DNA of 50,539 nucleotides from Lachnospiraceae bacterium (GTDB lineage Bacteria > Bacillota > Clostridia > Lachnospirales > Lachnospiraceae), in NCBI GenBank assembly GCA_024693925.1, contig JAILKH010000148.1:1-50539 (forward strand). The letters run 5' to 3'. The notes under the pieces were generated by a model. That model was not told the DNA's origin, ran no database searches, and saw only the letters and a list, made by a program, of their open reading frames with translations. Each line of letters begins with the position of its first letter. Position 1 is the first letter of the stretch. Below, in pieces: positions 16,305-24,874 of this stretch. Both the position numbers and the translations under genes were made by a program.

Positions 16305-18551
16305 ATGGAAAAATCAGGTATACAGGAACAAAGAGAAGATATGAACAGAGGGCTTGTTGCGTTTAAGACAAATACCGGCATATTTCTCAGCTGGCGTATG
16401 TTTAAGAGAGAAGCAACGGGAAGTAATGATACCGGTCTTACCGGAACCGATTATGAGATATACAGAAATGATATTCTTATTGATACTGTAAGTAACAGCA
16501 CAAACTATCTTGATAAAGACGGAACAGTAAAGGATCTTTATAGTATATGTCCGATATATAACTCTGATCTTAAAGAGAAGATGAAGGAGTTTAAAGCATA
16601 TGGACGTTGTAAAAATACAGCAGTTTGTACTGATGGAGAAAATTATATTGAAGTTAAGGTAAAACAGCCGGAGGGAGGAATTACTCCTGCAGGTGAGGAA
16701 TTTACTTATACTATCAATGATATAAGTGTTGGCGATGTTAACGGAGACGGGGAATATGAATATATTCTGAAATGGTATCCCACAAATGCTCATGATGTAT
16801 CTCACAGAGGTTATACGGGACGTTGCATCATAGATTGCTATACTCTTACGGGAAAGCTTTTATGGAGACTTGATATGGGACAAAATATCAGGTCGGGGGC
16901 ACATTATACTCAGTTCATGGTGTCTGATTTTGACGGAGATAAAAGAGCGGAAATATGTGTAAAAACCGCTCCGGGTACAAAAATGACCATATATTCCGAA
17001 AACGGAGAGATCTTATCGGAAAAATATATAACTCTTCCCAAGGAAGATATATCAAAGGGTATAAGTCATGAAGATAATTATGTATGTGATGCAAAGGGCT
17101 ATAGAGAACATCTTGTAAAAATGTTTAAAGGGTGGAGTGATCATCCGGAAGTAGTAAACGGAAGATGGCCCAAAACGCTGGAGGAATGCTTTGGTATTGA
17201 AGTAAAACATGAATATCCTTTAAGTACCGAATCAGCGGAAGAATTGGCAGATTATTTTCTGGATGTTTATGCTTTGGAGAGAAGTGAAAAAAATAAATTA
17301 AGGGAATTTGAAGGATTTATATTCGAAGGTCCCGAGTATCTTACGGTATTTGCGGGAGACGGAAGAGAACTTGATACGATAAGATTTCCGTTTCCGAGAG
17401 TCGATGATGGACTTATGTGGGGAGATTACAGTATGAAGAGGATCGAGCCCTGCAACAGGGTAGACAGATTCCTTGCCGGAGTCGCTTATCTTGACGGAAT
17501 ACGCCCATCCTTTATTATATGCAGAGGATATTATACCAGGGCAACGTTGGCTGCATATAATATTGTAAACGGTAAATTTGATTGTTTATGGAAGGTAGAT
17601 TCGGGATTTGTTCCTATGGATAATCCCTTTAATTGTAATCCTCACATTGAAGATGGGACGGATCCCATATATAAAACCCTTACCAATCAGGGGAATCACA
17701 GTCTTTCAACAGCGGATGTTGATGGGGACGGTAAACAGGAGATCATATATGGAGCCGCCTGTATAGATCAAGACGGAAGCCTATTGTATTCAAGTTATGA
17801 CAAGCTTCCGAACGGTAAGATGGCAAAGCTTGGACACGGTGATTCAATGCATGTTGCAAAGATAGATCCGGATAGGGAAGGATATCAGATATTTAATGTA
17901 TTTGAAGGAGCAAAAGAAGCTCCTTACGGATATGCTTTAAGAGATGCCAAAACGGGAAAAGTATTTGATACCTTCGATGAGAATGGCAAAGCTACCGGCA
18001 AATTCGGAGTATATGCCAAGACAGATCTTGGAAGATGTATGATAGGTAAGATAGATCCGGATACAAGAGGTCTTCAGGTATGGGCAGATAATATAGTATA
18101 TGATTGTAAAGGGAACAGACTTAATATTAAAGCTCCTTCTACAAATCAAGCCATAAGATGGGCAGGAGATCTTACCACACAGGTTTTTGACGGCGCGGAT
18201 TATCTTGATACAGGTGTCAGAAGAGGAGTAATAAATGACCCATATCATGGGGTGATGTTAAGTCCGAAGGGTACTCTTGTTAATAACGGAACTAAAGGGA
18301 ATCCTTGTTTGGTGGCGGATATTTTCGGAGATTTCAGAGAAGAAGTCGTATTAAGACTTGAAGATAACAGCGGGTTCAGAATATATGTGAACACAGAAAT
18401 CACAGAACATAAATTGTACACGCCCATGGATGATCTGATGTATCGGTCAAGTATTGCATGGCAGAGTAATTGTTATAATCAGACAGGGTATACAAGTTAT
18501 TATTATGCAAATGATATGGATTTTTCGAAAGTGGATCTGGACTATAAATAA
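16305..18551 (+). CDS. Rhamnogalacturonan lyase, polysaccharide lyase family 11 (cytoplasmic form)
   Basis: 748 residues. The opening RGLVAFKTNTGIFLSWRMF and the run YTINDISVGDVNGDGEYEYILKWYPTNAHD through RSGAHYTQFMVSDFDGD match the YesW/YesX-type PL11 beta-propeller, with several Ca2+-binding DxDGDG-like loops (near residues 145, 205 and 475). PL11 cleaves the Rha-GalA bond of RG-I by beta-elimination, leaving an unsaturated uronate. There is no signal peptide, so an intracellular, probably exo-acting enzyme like YesX is expected. A ~120-residue insertion (~250-370) makes it longer than YesW. The start follows CGGAGG at an 11-base spacing; an in-frame ATG at 16341 is possible. Confidence 0.88.
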   Translation: MEKSGIQEQREDMNRGLVAFKTNTGIFLSWRMFKREATGSNDTGLTGTDYEIYRNDILIDTVSNSTNYLDKDGTVKDLYSICPIYNSDLKEKMKEFKAYGRCKNTAVCTDGENYIEVKVKQPEGGITPAGEEFTYTINDISVGDVNGDGEYEYILKWYPTNAHDVSHRGYTGRCIIDCYTLTGKLLWRLDMGQNIRSGAHYTQFMVSDFDGDKRAEICVKTAPGTKMTIYSENGEILSEKYITLPKEDISKGISHEDNYVCDAKGYREHLVKMFKGWSDHPEVVNGRWPKTLEECFGIEVKHEYPLSTESAEELADYFLDVYALERSEKNKLREFEGFIFEGPEYLTVFAGDGRELDTIRFPFPRVDDGLMWGDYSMKRIEPCNRVDRFLAGVAYLDGIRPSFIICRGYYTRATLAAYNIVNGKFDCLWKVDSGFVPMDNPFNCNPHIEDGTDPIYKTLTNQGNHSLSTADVDGDGKQEIIYGAACIDQDGSLLYSSYDKLPNGKMAKLGHGDSMHVAKIDPDREGYQIFNVFEGAKEAPYGYALRDAKTGKVFDTFDENGKATGKFGVYAKTDLGRCMIGKIDPDTRGLQVWADNIVYDCKGNRLNIKAPSTNQAIRWAGDLTTQVFDGADYLDTGVRRGVINDPYHGVMLSPKGTLVNNGTKGNPCLVADIFGDFREEVVLRLEDNSGFRIYVNTEITEHKLYTPMDDLMYRSSIAWQSNCYNQTGYTSYYYANDMDFSKVDLDYK

Positions 18552-18575
18552 TTTGTTTACGGAGAGGGGAAAGTT

Positions 18576-19382
18576 ATGGATGAACTTAGAGTAATATATA
18601 CCTGTTTTCCCGGGGGAAAGCATAAGGTTTTGACTTTTTCATACGATGATGGCCGGGAAGAGGATGAAAGACTGGTAGAAATATTTAATAAGTATGGTGT
18701 TAAGGGAACTTTTAATCTGAACGCCGGTCTTCTTTTAAAAAAGCAGGGTGGCCTTGATAAGATCGGTGAATTATATAAGGGACATGAGGTGGCCTGTCAT
18801 ACAGCTTTGCATCCTACTATAGAAAGATGTCCCGATGAACAGGTATTAAGACAGGTATTGAAGGACAGGGCTCTTTTGGAGAAGGCTCTCGGATATATGG
18901 TAAGGGGACTTGCATATCCCAACGGATCTTATAATGATCGGATCGTAGATATGCTTCCTTATACAGGTATAGTATACGGACGAACCGTGCACAGTACGGG
19001 AGGATTTGCCATGCCGGAGGATTACCTGAGATGGAAGGCTACGGCTCATCATAATAATCCTGAGTTAATGAAACTGGGAGAGCAATTTAACGGATTATAT
19101 AAAACACAGTATCTTTATATGATGTATGTCTGGGGACACAGTTATGAATTTACCGATAGGAATAACTGGAAAGTTATTGAGAGTTTCTGTAAACTTATGT
19201 CCGGAAAAGAGGACATATGGTATGCTACAAATATTGAAATTTATGATTATATGGCGGCAGCAAAGAATCTGCAGGTATCCGTTAACGGAGATATGGCATA
19301 TAATCCGTCGGCCATGGATATATGGCTTGAGGTCGACCATGAGAAAATATGTTGCAAGAGCGGTCAGATAACACGTTTCTGA
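18576..19382 (+). CDS. NodB-type polysaccharide deacetylase (CE4-like), cytoplasmic
   Basis: 268 residues. The NodB fold is shown by TFSYDDGREED (catalytic and metal-binding aspartates, ~22-32), the HTALHPT H-x3-H metal motif (~72-76) and the YPNGSYND segment. The family removes acetyl groups from sugars with a divalent metal. No signal peptide or transmembrane helix is present, unlike peptidoglycan and chitin deacetylases, so the substrate should be an imported oligosaccharide. Given neighbours PL11 and CE12, an acetylated RG-I fragment is the likely target; this is inference. The start follows GGAGAGGGG. It lies 24 bases after the lyase gene. Confidence 0.78.
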   Translation: MDELRVIYTCFPGGKHKVLTFSYDDGREEDERLVEIFNKYGVKGTFNLNAGLLLKKQGGLDKIGELYKGHEVACHTALHPTIERCPDEQVLRQVLKDRALLEKALGYMVRGLAYPNGSYNDRIVDMLPYTGIVYGRTVHSTGGFAMPEDYLRWKATAHHNNPELMKLGEQFNGLYKTQYLYMMYVWGHSYEFTDRNNWKVIESFCKLMSGKEDIWYATNIEIYDYMAAAKNLQVSVNGDMAYNPSAMDIWLEVDHEKICCKSGQITRF

Positions 19383-19445
19383 CAGAATTGGAGAAGCGGG
19401 AATATCATGGCAGCCGCTTGATTTGGACTGAATTAAGGAGGATAT

Positions 19446-20270
19446 ATGCAACTGGGAATAAGATTACATGATACAAAGGTCTGTCCCATAGAGGAGAGAC
19501 TTGGAATTGTTAGAGAGCAGGGGTTTTCCTGCGTACATATGGCATTGTCAAAAACCGAGGGGCTTCATTATGAGGATGCTGCATTGACACCGGGATATGC
19601 TATGTATTTAAAGCATATTTTCCAACAGGCAAAGGTGGATATTGCCGTCCTCGGAAATTACCTGAATTTAGGTCATCCGGATTTTAGAGAAATGGTCAAA
19701 ATCAGGAAAAAATATACCGCGCATTTACGTTTTGCGGCTTTACTTGGGTGTGGAATGGTAGGTACCGAAACCGGAGCCCCCAATAAGGATTATCATTATG
19801 ATAAGGAAGCATGTCACAGCAGGGAGGCTCTTGAACTATTTATAAATAATATAAGACCTGTAGTTAAGGATGCAGAAAATCTGGGAGTTATTCTAGCTAT
19901 AGAACCGGTTTACAGACATATAGTATGGAATCCCGGGCGAGCACGAGAAGTACTTGACCGGATAGGCTCTCCCAATCTTCAGATAATATTTGATCCGGTT
20001 AATCTTCTGGATCCGGATAATGTGGATCATAAAGATGAAGTTATTGAAGAAGCAATGGAGCTGTTGTGCGATGATATAGCAATGGTACATTTAAAGGACT
20101 ATGTCATTGAGAACGGTAACTTAAGAGGAGTAGGGTGCGGAGAAGGTGAGATGGATTATTCCGCTATAGTCGGATTTATGAAGGAGAAGAAACCTTTTAT
20201 ACAGGCAACACTTGAGGAAACCCGTCCCGAAACGGCAGTATTTTCAAAGAATGTGATTGAACAATTATAA
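19446..20270 (+). CDS. Sugar phosphate isomerase/epimerase-like TIM-barrel protein
   Basis: 274 residues of the AP-endonuclease-2-like TIM barrel family. Metal-ligand candidates are the glutamates in VGTETGAPN and LAIEPVYRH, and the segments IIFDPVNLL, MVHLKDY and LEETRP. The family includes isomerases, epimerases and dehydratases of free or phosphorylated sugars and inositols. The exact reaction cannot be told from sequence. Its position between the deacetylase and the ABC exporter in the RG-I operon suggests a sugar derived from RG-I. The start has a near-ideal AAGGAGG four bases before ATG. Confidence 0.75.
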   Translation: MQLGIRLHDTKVCPIEERLGIVREQGFSCVHMALSKTEGLHYEDAALTPGYAMYLKHIFQQAKVDIAVLGNYLNLGHPDFREMVKIRKKYTAHLRFAALLGCGMVGTETGAPNKDYHYDKEACHSREALELFINNIRPVVKDAENLGVILAIEPVYRHIVWNPGRAREVLDRIGSPNLQIIFDPVNLLDPDNVDHKDEVIEEAMELLCDDIAMVHLKDYVIENGNLRGVGCGEGEMDYSAIVGFMKEKKPFIQATLEETRPETAVFSKNVIEQL

Positions 20271-20284
20271 ATTTAGGAGTTTTT

Positions 20285-22069
20285 ATGAAAACACTTAAAT
20301 TCGGATTTCCATATATTAAAAAATATATTCCGGGACTTGCGGTAGTTGAATTGATGGGCTTCTGTGCTATATTTGCCGAGATGATGCTTCCTATGCTGGC
20401 ATCGATGATCATCGATCATTGTATTTTAGACATTCCCTTATCTGTAAGTGAAAAGGGAATGTTTTCGTTTCTGCTTAACGGAAGCTACGGAGAAGTTCGC
20501 AGCTGGAGATTATTTAGAAGTATTTCCGTGTGTTTTGTGCTTTGCCTGCTTACAAGAATAGTTCTGGTGTATATAAGAAATCTCTATCAGCAGCATGCGG
20601 GACTCAAAATGGAGACCCGTTTGAGGATTGAGACTTATCATAAACTTAACGAGCTGGATTCAAAAACTATCTCAAAATATAATACCGGGGAACTGTTACA
20701 GACCCTTAATTCGGATACCATTATGTTTAAGGAACTGTATACCAGAATAGGTCCTTATTTTATTGACAGCATTTTTATATTATCAACGGCAGTATTTATG
20801 CTGTCGACCTTGAATATAAGATTGATAGTTATCCCGGTGCTTTTGTCTCCGGTACTGGCTTTTGCACTTTTTAGATTCAGACTGCTTGCAAGAGAGAATT
20901 TCAGACATATAAGAAAAATGAGTTCGGAAATGAATCTTGCGGTAACCGAGAATATCGAGGCAGTAAGACAGGTTAGATCTTTTACAAACGAAGATCTTGA
21001 AATGAGTAAATTTGATAAGATAAATACGGGTTTTAAAGAAAAGCATCTGGCACAGATAAGTTTACAATCCAAATTTGATCTGCTGTTCAATTCTATAAAG
21101 CAGTTTGCTTATATAAGTACCGTATGTATAGCTTCATATCTTGCAATAAAGGGAAGGATTCCCGTAGGTCTTATTGCTGCCGGAACTTCATATGTTACAA
21201 ATGTAATGAATTCGGTTACGAGTCTTAATAATCAGTTGTTTCAATTGCAACAGCAGCTTATAGCGGGGGAAAGGATCAAAGTGTTCCTGGAGCTTGAGTC
21301 CGGTATAAAAGATAATAAGGAGAGTAAATTAGTTCAGTTGACGCCCTCCCTGGAACTAAAAAATGTGGAAATAGAAGATGATGATACAGTACTTTTAAGG
21401 GATATAAATGTTTCGGTCCCTTATGGTTTGAAGCTGGGCATAGTCGGCCCCACGGGCGGTGGGAAAAGTGTATTTTTAAGATCTCTTATCAGGGGAATAG
21501 ATATTACCGAAGGAAGTATTGAGATTAATGGGCATGATATTAAAGAATACAGCTTAAGAAATCTTAGACACATGTTTTCCTTTGTTTTTCAGGATGTATT
21601 TCTTTTTTCGAATTCAATTGATGCAAATATTGCCTATGCAAAGCCTGAAATCGATGAAGAAGAGGTAGTAAGAGCCGCAAGATATGCGCAGGCGGATGAA
21701 TTTATAAGGCGATTGGATGATGGTTATGAAACCGTTATCGGAGAAAGGGGAATGGGTATATCCGGCGGTCAGAAACAGAGAGTTTCAATCGCCAGGGCTT
21801 TTCTTAAAGATGCCCCTATACTTGTTCTGGATGATTCTACCAGTGCTCTTGATGTGTCGACCGAGAAAAGACTTTTTGAAGAAATAGATAAGCACTATTC
21901 CGACAGAACTGTTATCATTGCCGCGCACAGACTTTCGGCGGTAAGGCACTGTGATCTGATCCTCTATATTGATGGAGGAAGGATAAAAGAAAGAGGAACC
22001 TATGAAGAATTAATGGCGCATAACGGTGATTTTGCCAAGGTGGCCAAAGCACAAAGTAAAAATCAATAA
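20285..22069 (+). CDS. ABC exporter half-transporter with degenerate ATP site (subunit 1)
   Basis: 594 residues: six transmembrane helices (1-330) fused to an ATPase domain. Walker A is GPTGGGKS (~388) and the signature is ISGGQKQRV. Walker B reads ILVLDDSTSALD (~512), where Asp replaces the catalytic Glu. The partner encoded next has the canonical Glu but a weakened signature. This combination marks a heterodimeric exporter of the TM287/288 or BmrCD type with one non-hydrolysing site. It lies in the pectin operon, 14 bases after the TIM-barrel gene, with TAGGAG before its ATG. Substrate is unknown. There is no N-terminal C39 peptidase domain. Confidence 0.85.
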   Translation: MKTLKFGFPYIKKYIPGLAVVELMGFCAIFAEMMLPMLASMIIDHCILDIPLSVSEKGMFSFLLNGSYGEVRSWRLFRSISVCFVLCLLTRIVLVYIRNLYQQHAGLKMETRLRIETYHKLNELDSKTISKYNTGELLQTLNSDTIMFKELYTRIGPYFIDSIFILSTAVFMLSTLNIRLIVIPVLLSPVLAFALFRFRLLARENFRHIRKMSSEMNLAVTENIEAVRQVRSFTNEDLEMSKFDKINTGFKEKHLAQISLQSKFDLLFNSIKQFAYISTVCIASYLAIKGRIPVGLIAAGTSYVTNVMNSVTSLNNQLFQLQQQLIAGERIKVFLELESGIKDNKESKLVQLTPSLELKNVEIEDDDTVLLRDINVSVPYGLKLGIVGPTGGGKSVFLRSLIRGIDITEGSIEINGHDIKEYSLRNLRHMFSFVFQDVFLFSNSIDANIAYAKPEIDEEEVVRAARYAQADEFIRRLDDGYETVIGERGMGISGGQKQRVSIARAFLKDAPILVLDDSTSALDVSTEKRLFEEIDKHYSDRTVIIAAHRLSAVRHCDLILYIDGGRIKERGTYEELMAHNGDFAKVAKAQSKNQ

Positions 22070-22095
22070 TCTGTTCCAAACAAAGAGGTTTTAGC

Positions 22096-23874
22096 ATGGC
22101 AAAAAGAAATACCTATTTCAATGATGAAGTTATAGAAAAGAAAATTGATATGGCTCAGCTTTTAAGAGCGGTTAAATATTTAAAACCTCACAGCGGGCTT
22201 CTGTTTAAGGTGGTTATTTTGATGTTTTTAAGTTCCGTTGCTGCGCTGGTGCCGCCTATCCTGTTAAAAACCATAATAAACGTTACCGTTCCCGAAGAAG
22301 ACATACGTCAGCTGATCCTTCTGGTATGCTTTATGGCAGGATGCGGAGCTATAGAAGTAAGTATTACATATTTTCAGACAAGATTTATGGGGAAGCTTGG
22401 TCATAATGTTATTGCTGATATAAGAAAGGATATTTTTTATAAGCTGCAAAAACTGCCCTTTAATTATTTTGATGACCGGCCTTCTGGAAAAATAGTGATA
22501 AGAGTTACGGATTATATAAACGGACTGGCGGATTTTTTTACAAATCAGTTTATGGTTTTGTTTATGAGTATTTTTAAACTTGTCGTTGTATTGTTTTTTA
22601 TGGTTTATTATTCTCCTGTACTTACCGGAGTCGTGGTCTTGGTGGTTGCTCCCATGATGACACTGGTATTTATTTTGAGAAACAGTATACGTAAGCAGTT
22701 TGGTCTGCACAGGGCGAAGCTTTCCAACAGGACGGCCTTCTTAGTGGAATCCATAATGGGTGAGAGGATAATAAAGAATTATGACAGAATAGATAAGAAT
22801 GAAGAAATTCAGCTTAATGTTCATATGCAGAGTGTTAATCAGTGGTGGAGAATAGTCATAAGGCAGGAACTTAATTCTCCTATAATGAACGGATTCTGGA
22901 ACATGGGGCAGTTACTGATATATGCAGTGGCCTTTTCTTTGGTAAATAACGGACAGAATACCATAAGTGCCGGAATTGTTATTTTGTTTGTACAATATAT
23001 GGGACAATTTACACAGCCTTTAATGGTGGTTTCCCAAATCGTACAAAGTCTTGCGGAGGTAAGTTCGAATCTTGAAAGAGTATTTGAAACCATTGATCAG
23101 GAGGAGTCGATAAGGGATAAGGAGGATTGCAGGGAACTTATAAATGTAAAGGGTAAGGTTGATTTCGATAATATTACCTTCAGTTATGATGAGGATGATG
23201 TAATTCTTGAAAACTTTAATCTGCATGTAAAGCCGGCGGAGACAGTTGCACTTGTAGGTCCTACAGGAGCCGGAAAGACTACGATCTTGAATATGCTTAC
23301 AAGATTCTATGATGTATCGAAAGGCAGTGTCAGAATCGATGGCTTCGACGTAAGGGATGTGAGTCTTCATTCTCTCCGTAAAGAGGTTGGAGTGCTTATG
23401 CAGGATCCTTTCCTGTTTTCCGGTACCGTTATTGATAATATAAGATACGGAAAGCCGGAGGCTTCGGATGAAGAATGTATAGAAGCGGCTAAAAGGATAA
23501 ATGCGGACAGCTTTATAAAACGGTTAAGGGATGGTTATTATACTATGCTTCCGGAGAGAGGGGAGGGCTTGTCTTCGGGGGAAAAACAGCTTATTAATTT
23601 TGTCAGGATAGTGCTTAAGAATCCTTCGGTGATCATTCTTGATGAAGCAACAAGTTCAATTGATACCGAAACCGAACTTCTTATACAGGAAGCACTTAAA
23701 GAGATAATAGCTAATAAAACCGCTTTTATGGTGGCTCACAGATTATCCACCATAAGGGATGCCGACAGAATTCTTTTTATTGATAATAAGGGAATTGTGG
23801 AGGAGGGAACCCATGAGGAATTAATGAGTAAAAGAGGCAGATATTATAATATGGTCAAATTTGCATATAATTGA
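22096..23874 (+). CDS. ABC exporter half-transporter (subunit 2, catalytic Walker B)
   Basis: 592 residues: six transmembrane helices followed by an ATPase domain with Walker A GPTGAGKT (~387), signature LSSGEKQL (~491; the second Gly of LSGGQ is Ser) and Walker B VIILDEATSSID with the catalytic Glu. In a heterodimer its altered signature faces the degenerate Walker B of the upstream subunit, giving one dead and one active site. The gene begins 26 bases after its partner, with AAAGAGG as a weak ribosome site. It is the last gene before a 104-base gap that precedes kduD. Cargo is unknown. Confidence 0.86.
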   Translation: MAKRNTYFNDEVIEKKIDMAQLLRAVKYLKPHSGLLFKVVILMFLSSVAALVPPILLKTIINVTVPEEDIRQLILLVCFMAGCGAIEVSITYFQTRFMGKLGHNVIADIRKDIFYKLQKLPFNYFDDRPSGKIVIRVTDYINGLADFFTNQFMVLFMSIFKLVVVLFFMVYYSPVLTGVVVLVVAPMMTLVFILRNSIRKQFGLHRAKLSNRTAFLVESIMGERIIKNYDRIDKNEEIQLNVHMQSVNQWWRIVIRQELNSPIMNGFWNMGQLLIYAVAFSLVNNGQNTISAGIVILFVQYMGQFTQPLMVVSQIVQSLAEVSSNLERVFETIDQEESIRDKEDCRELINVKGKVDFDNITFSYDEDDVILENFNLHVKPAETVALVGPTGAGKTTILNMLTRFYDVSKGSVRIDGFDVRDVSLHSLRKEVGVLMQDPFLFSGTVIDNIRYGKPEASDEECIEAAKRINADSFIKRLRDGYYTMLPERGEGLSSGEKQLINFVRIVLKNPSVIILDEATSSIDTETELLIQEALKEIIANKTAFMVAHRLSTIRDADRILFIDNKGIVEEGTHEELMSKRGRYYNMVKFAYN

Positions 23875-23954
23875 AAAATATGTGATGAGAAGTCATTTTA
23901 AAAAAAAGATATAAATAATGTAAAAAGATGTAATGATTTATAGCGAAAAATGTA

Positions 23955-23970
23955 TATAATATTAAGGAGG
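23955..23970 (+). promoter_or_regulatory. Candidate -10 element and ribosome site before kduD
   Basis: A perfect TATAAT at 23955-23960 has no clear -35 element 16-18 bases upstream, as expected for an activator-dependent promoter. It is followed by AAGGAGG at 23964-23970, eight bases before the ATG. The two lie so close that the ribosome site would sit at the very start of a transcript from this promoter, which lowers confidence in the -10. Confidence 0.35.
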
Positions 23971-23978
23971 TTATAAAG

Positions 23979-24851
23979 ATGGTTGATAAATTGAATTTGT
24001 TTTCACTGGAGAATAAGGTAGCCTGGGTAACAGGAGCATCGTATGGTCTTGGTTTTGCTTATGCTAAGGCTTATGCCGAGGTGGGAGCAAGAATAGTATT
24101 CAACGATATTAATGAAGAGCTCGTAAACAGGGGTATTGAAAATTATAAAAAAGAAGGCATATACGCCTATGGTGCGGTTTGTGATGTGACCAATGAAGAG
24201 CAGGTTAAGGATTTTGTAAACAAGGTAAAAAAAGAAGTCGGACCGATAGATATATTGGTAAACAACGCCGGTATAATAAAAAGAATACCCATGCATGAGA
24301 TGGAGGTTAAGGATTGGAAACAGGTTATTGATATCGATCTTACGGGTCCTTTTATCTGTTCCAAGGCTGTACTTCCTTCAATGATGGAGAGAGGACATGG
24401 TAAGATAATAAATGCCTGCTCTATGATGAGTGAGTTTGGACGTGAAACTGTATCCGCATATGCAGCTGCCAAGGGTGGTCTGAAGATGCTTACAAGAAAT
24501 ATATGTTCCGAATACGGACAGTATAATATTCAGTGTAATGCTATCGGTCCCGGTTATATTGCCACTCCTCAAACCGCTCCGCTTCGTGAAAGAGGCGAAG
24601 ACGGTTCGATGAATCCCTTTGATCGATTTATCCGTTCCAAGACTCCGGCACAAAGGTGGGGGCGTACAGAGGATCTTGAAGGTCTGGCAATCTTTTTGGC
24701 ATCACAGGCTTCCGATTTTATTAACGGTCAGGTGATTTATATTGACGGTGGTATATCGGCATATATTGGTCAGGATCCCGGTAACCTTGATGAGAGTAAG
24801 TTTATTTCTGAGATAGAAGCGGATACGGATATTAAGACAGCTGACAAGTAA
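23979..24851 (+). CDS. kduD: SDR-family 2-keto-3-deoxygluconate 5-dehydrogenase (KduD) / gluconate 5-dehydrogenase
   Basis: 290 residues of the short-chain dehydrogenase family. The cofactor motif TGASYGLG (~18-25) is followed by DVTNEEQV, the structural NNAG motif, the catalytic Ser in INACSMMS and the YAAAK pair. The C-terminus FINGQVIYIDGG is standard. Sequences of this type are named gluconate 5-dehydrogenase or KduD. With kduI at 35.6 kb and a KDG kinase at 1.1 kb in the same window, the KduD role is the better fit: NAD(P)H-dependent reduction of 2,5-diketo-3-deoxygluconate to KDG. The rhamnose genes follow after 23 bases. Confidence 0.8.
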   Translation: MVDKLNLFSLENKVAWVTGASYGLGFAYAKAYAEVGARIVFNDINEELVNRGIENYKKEGIYAYGAVCDVTNEEQVKDFVNKVKKEVGPIDILVNNAGIIKRIPMHEMEVKDWKQVIDIDLTGPFICSKAVLPSMMERGHGKIINACSMMSEFGRETVSAYAAAKGGLKMLTRNICSEYGQYNIQCNAIGPGYIATPQTAPLRERGEDGSMNPFDRFIRSKTPAQRWGRTEDLEGLAIFLASQASDFINGQVIYIDGGISAYIGQDPGNLDESKFISEIEADTDIKTADK

Positions 24852-24874
24852 TTACATTTGATAAGGAGAAGGAA

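Noticed and set aside
20285-23874. ABC pair as the exporter of the double-glycine peptide at 37.4 kb
   Set aside because: Neither subunit has an N-terminal C39 peptidase domain, and the genes are 13 kb away in a different operon.
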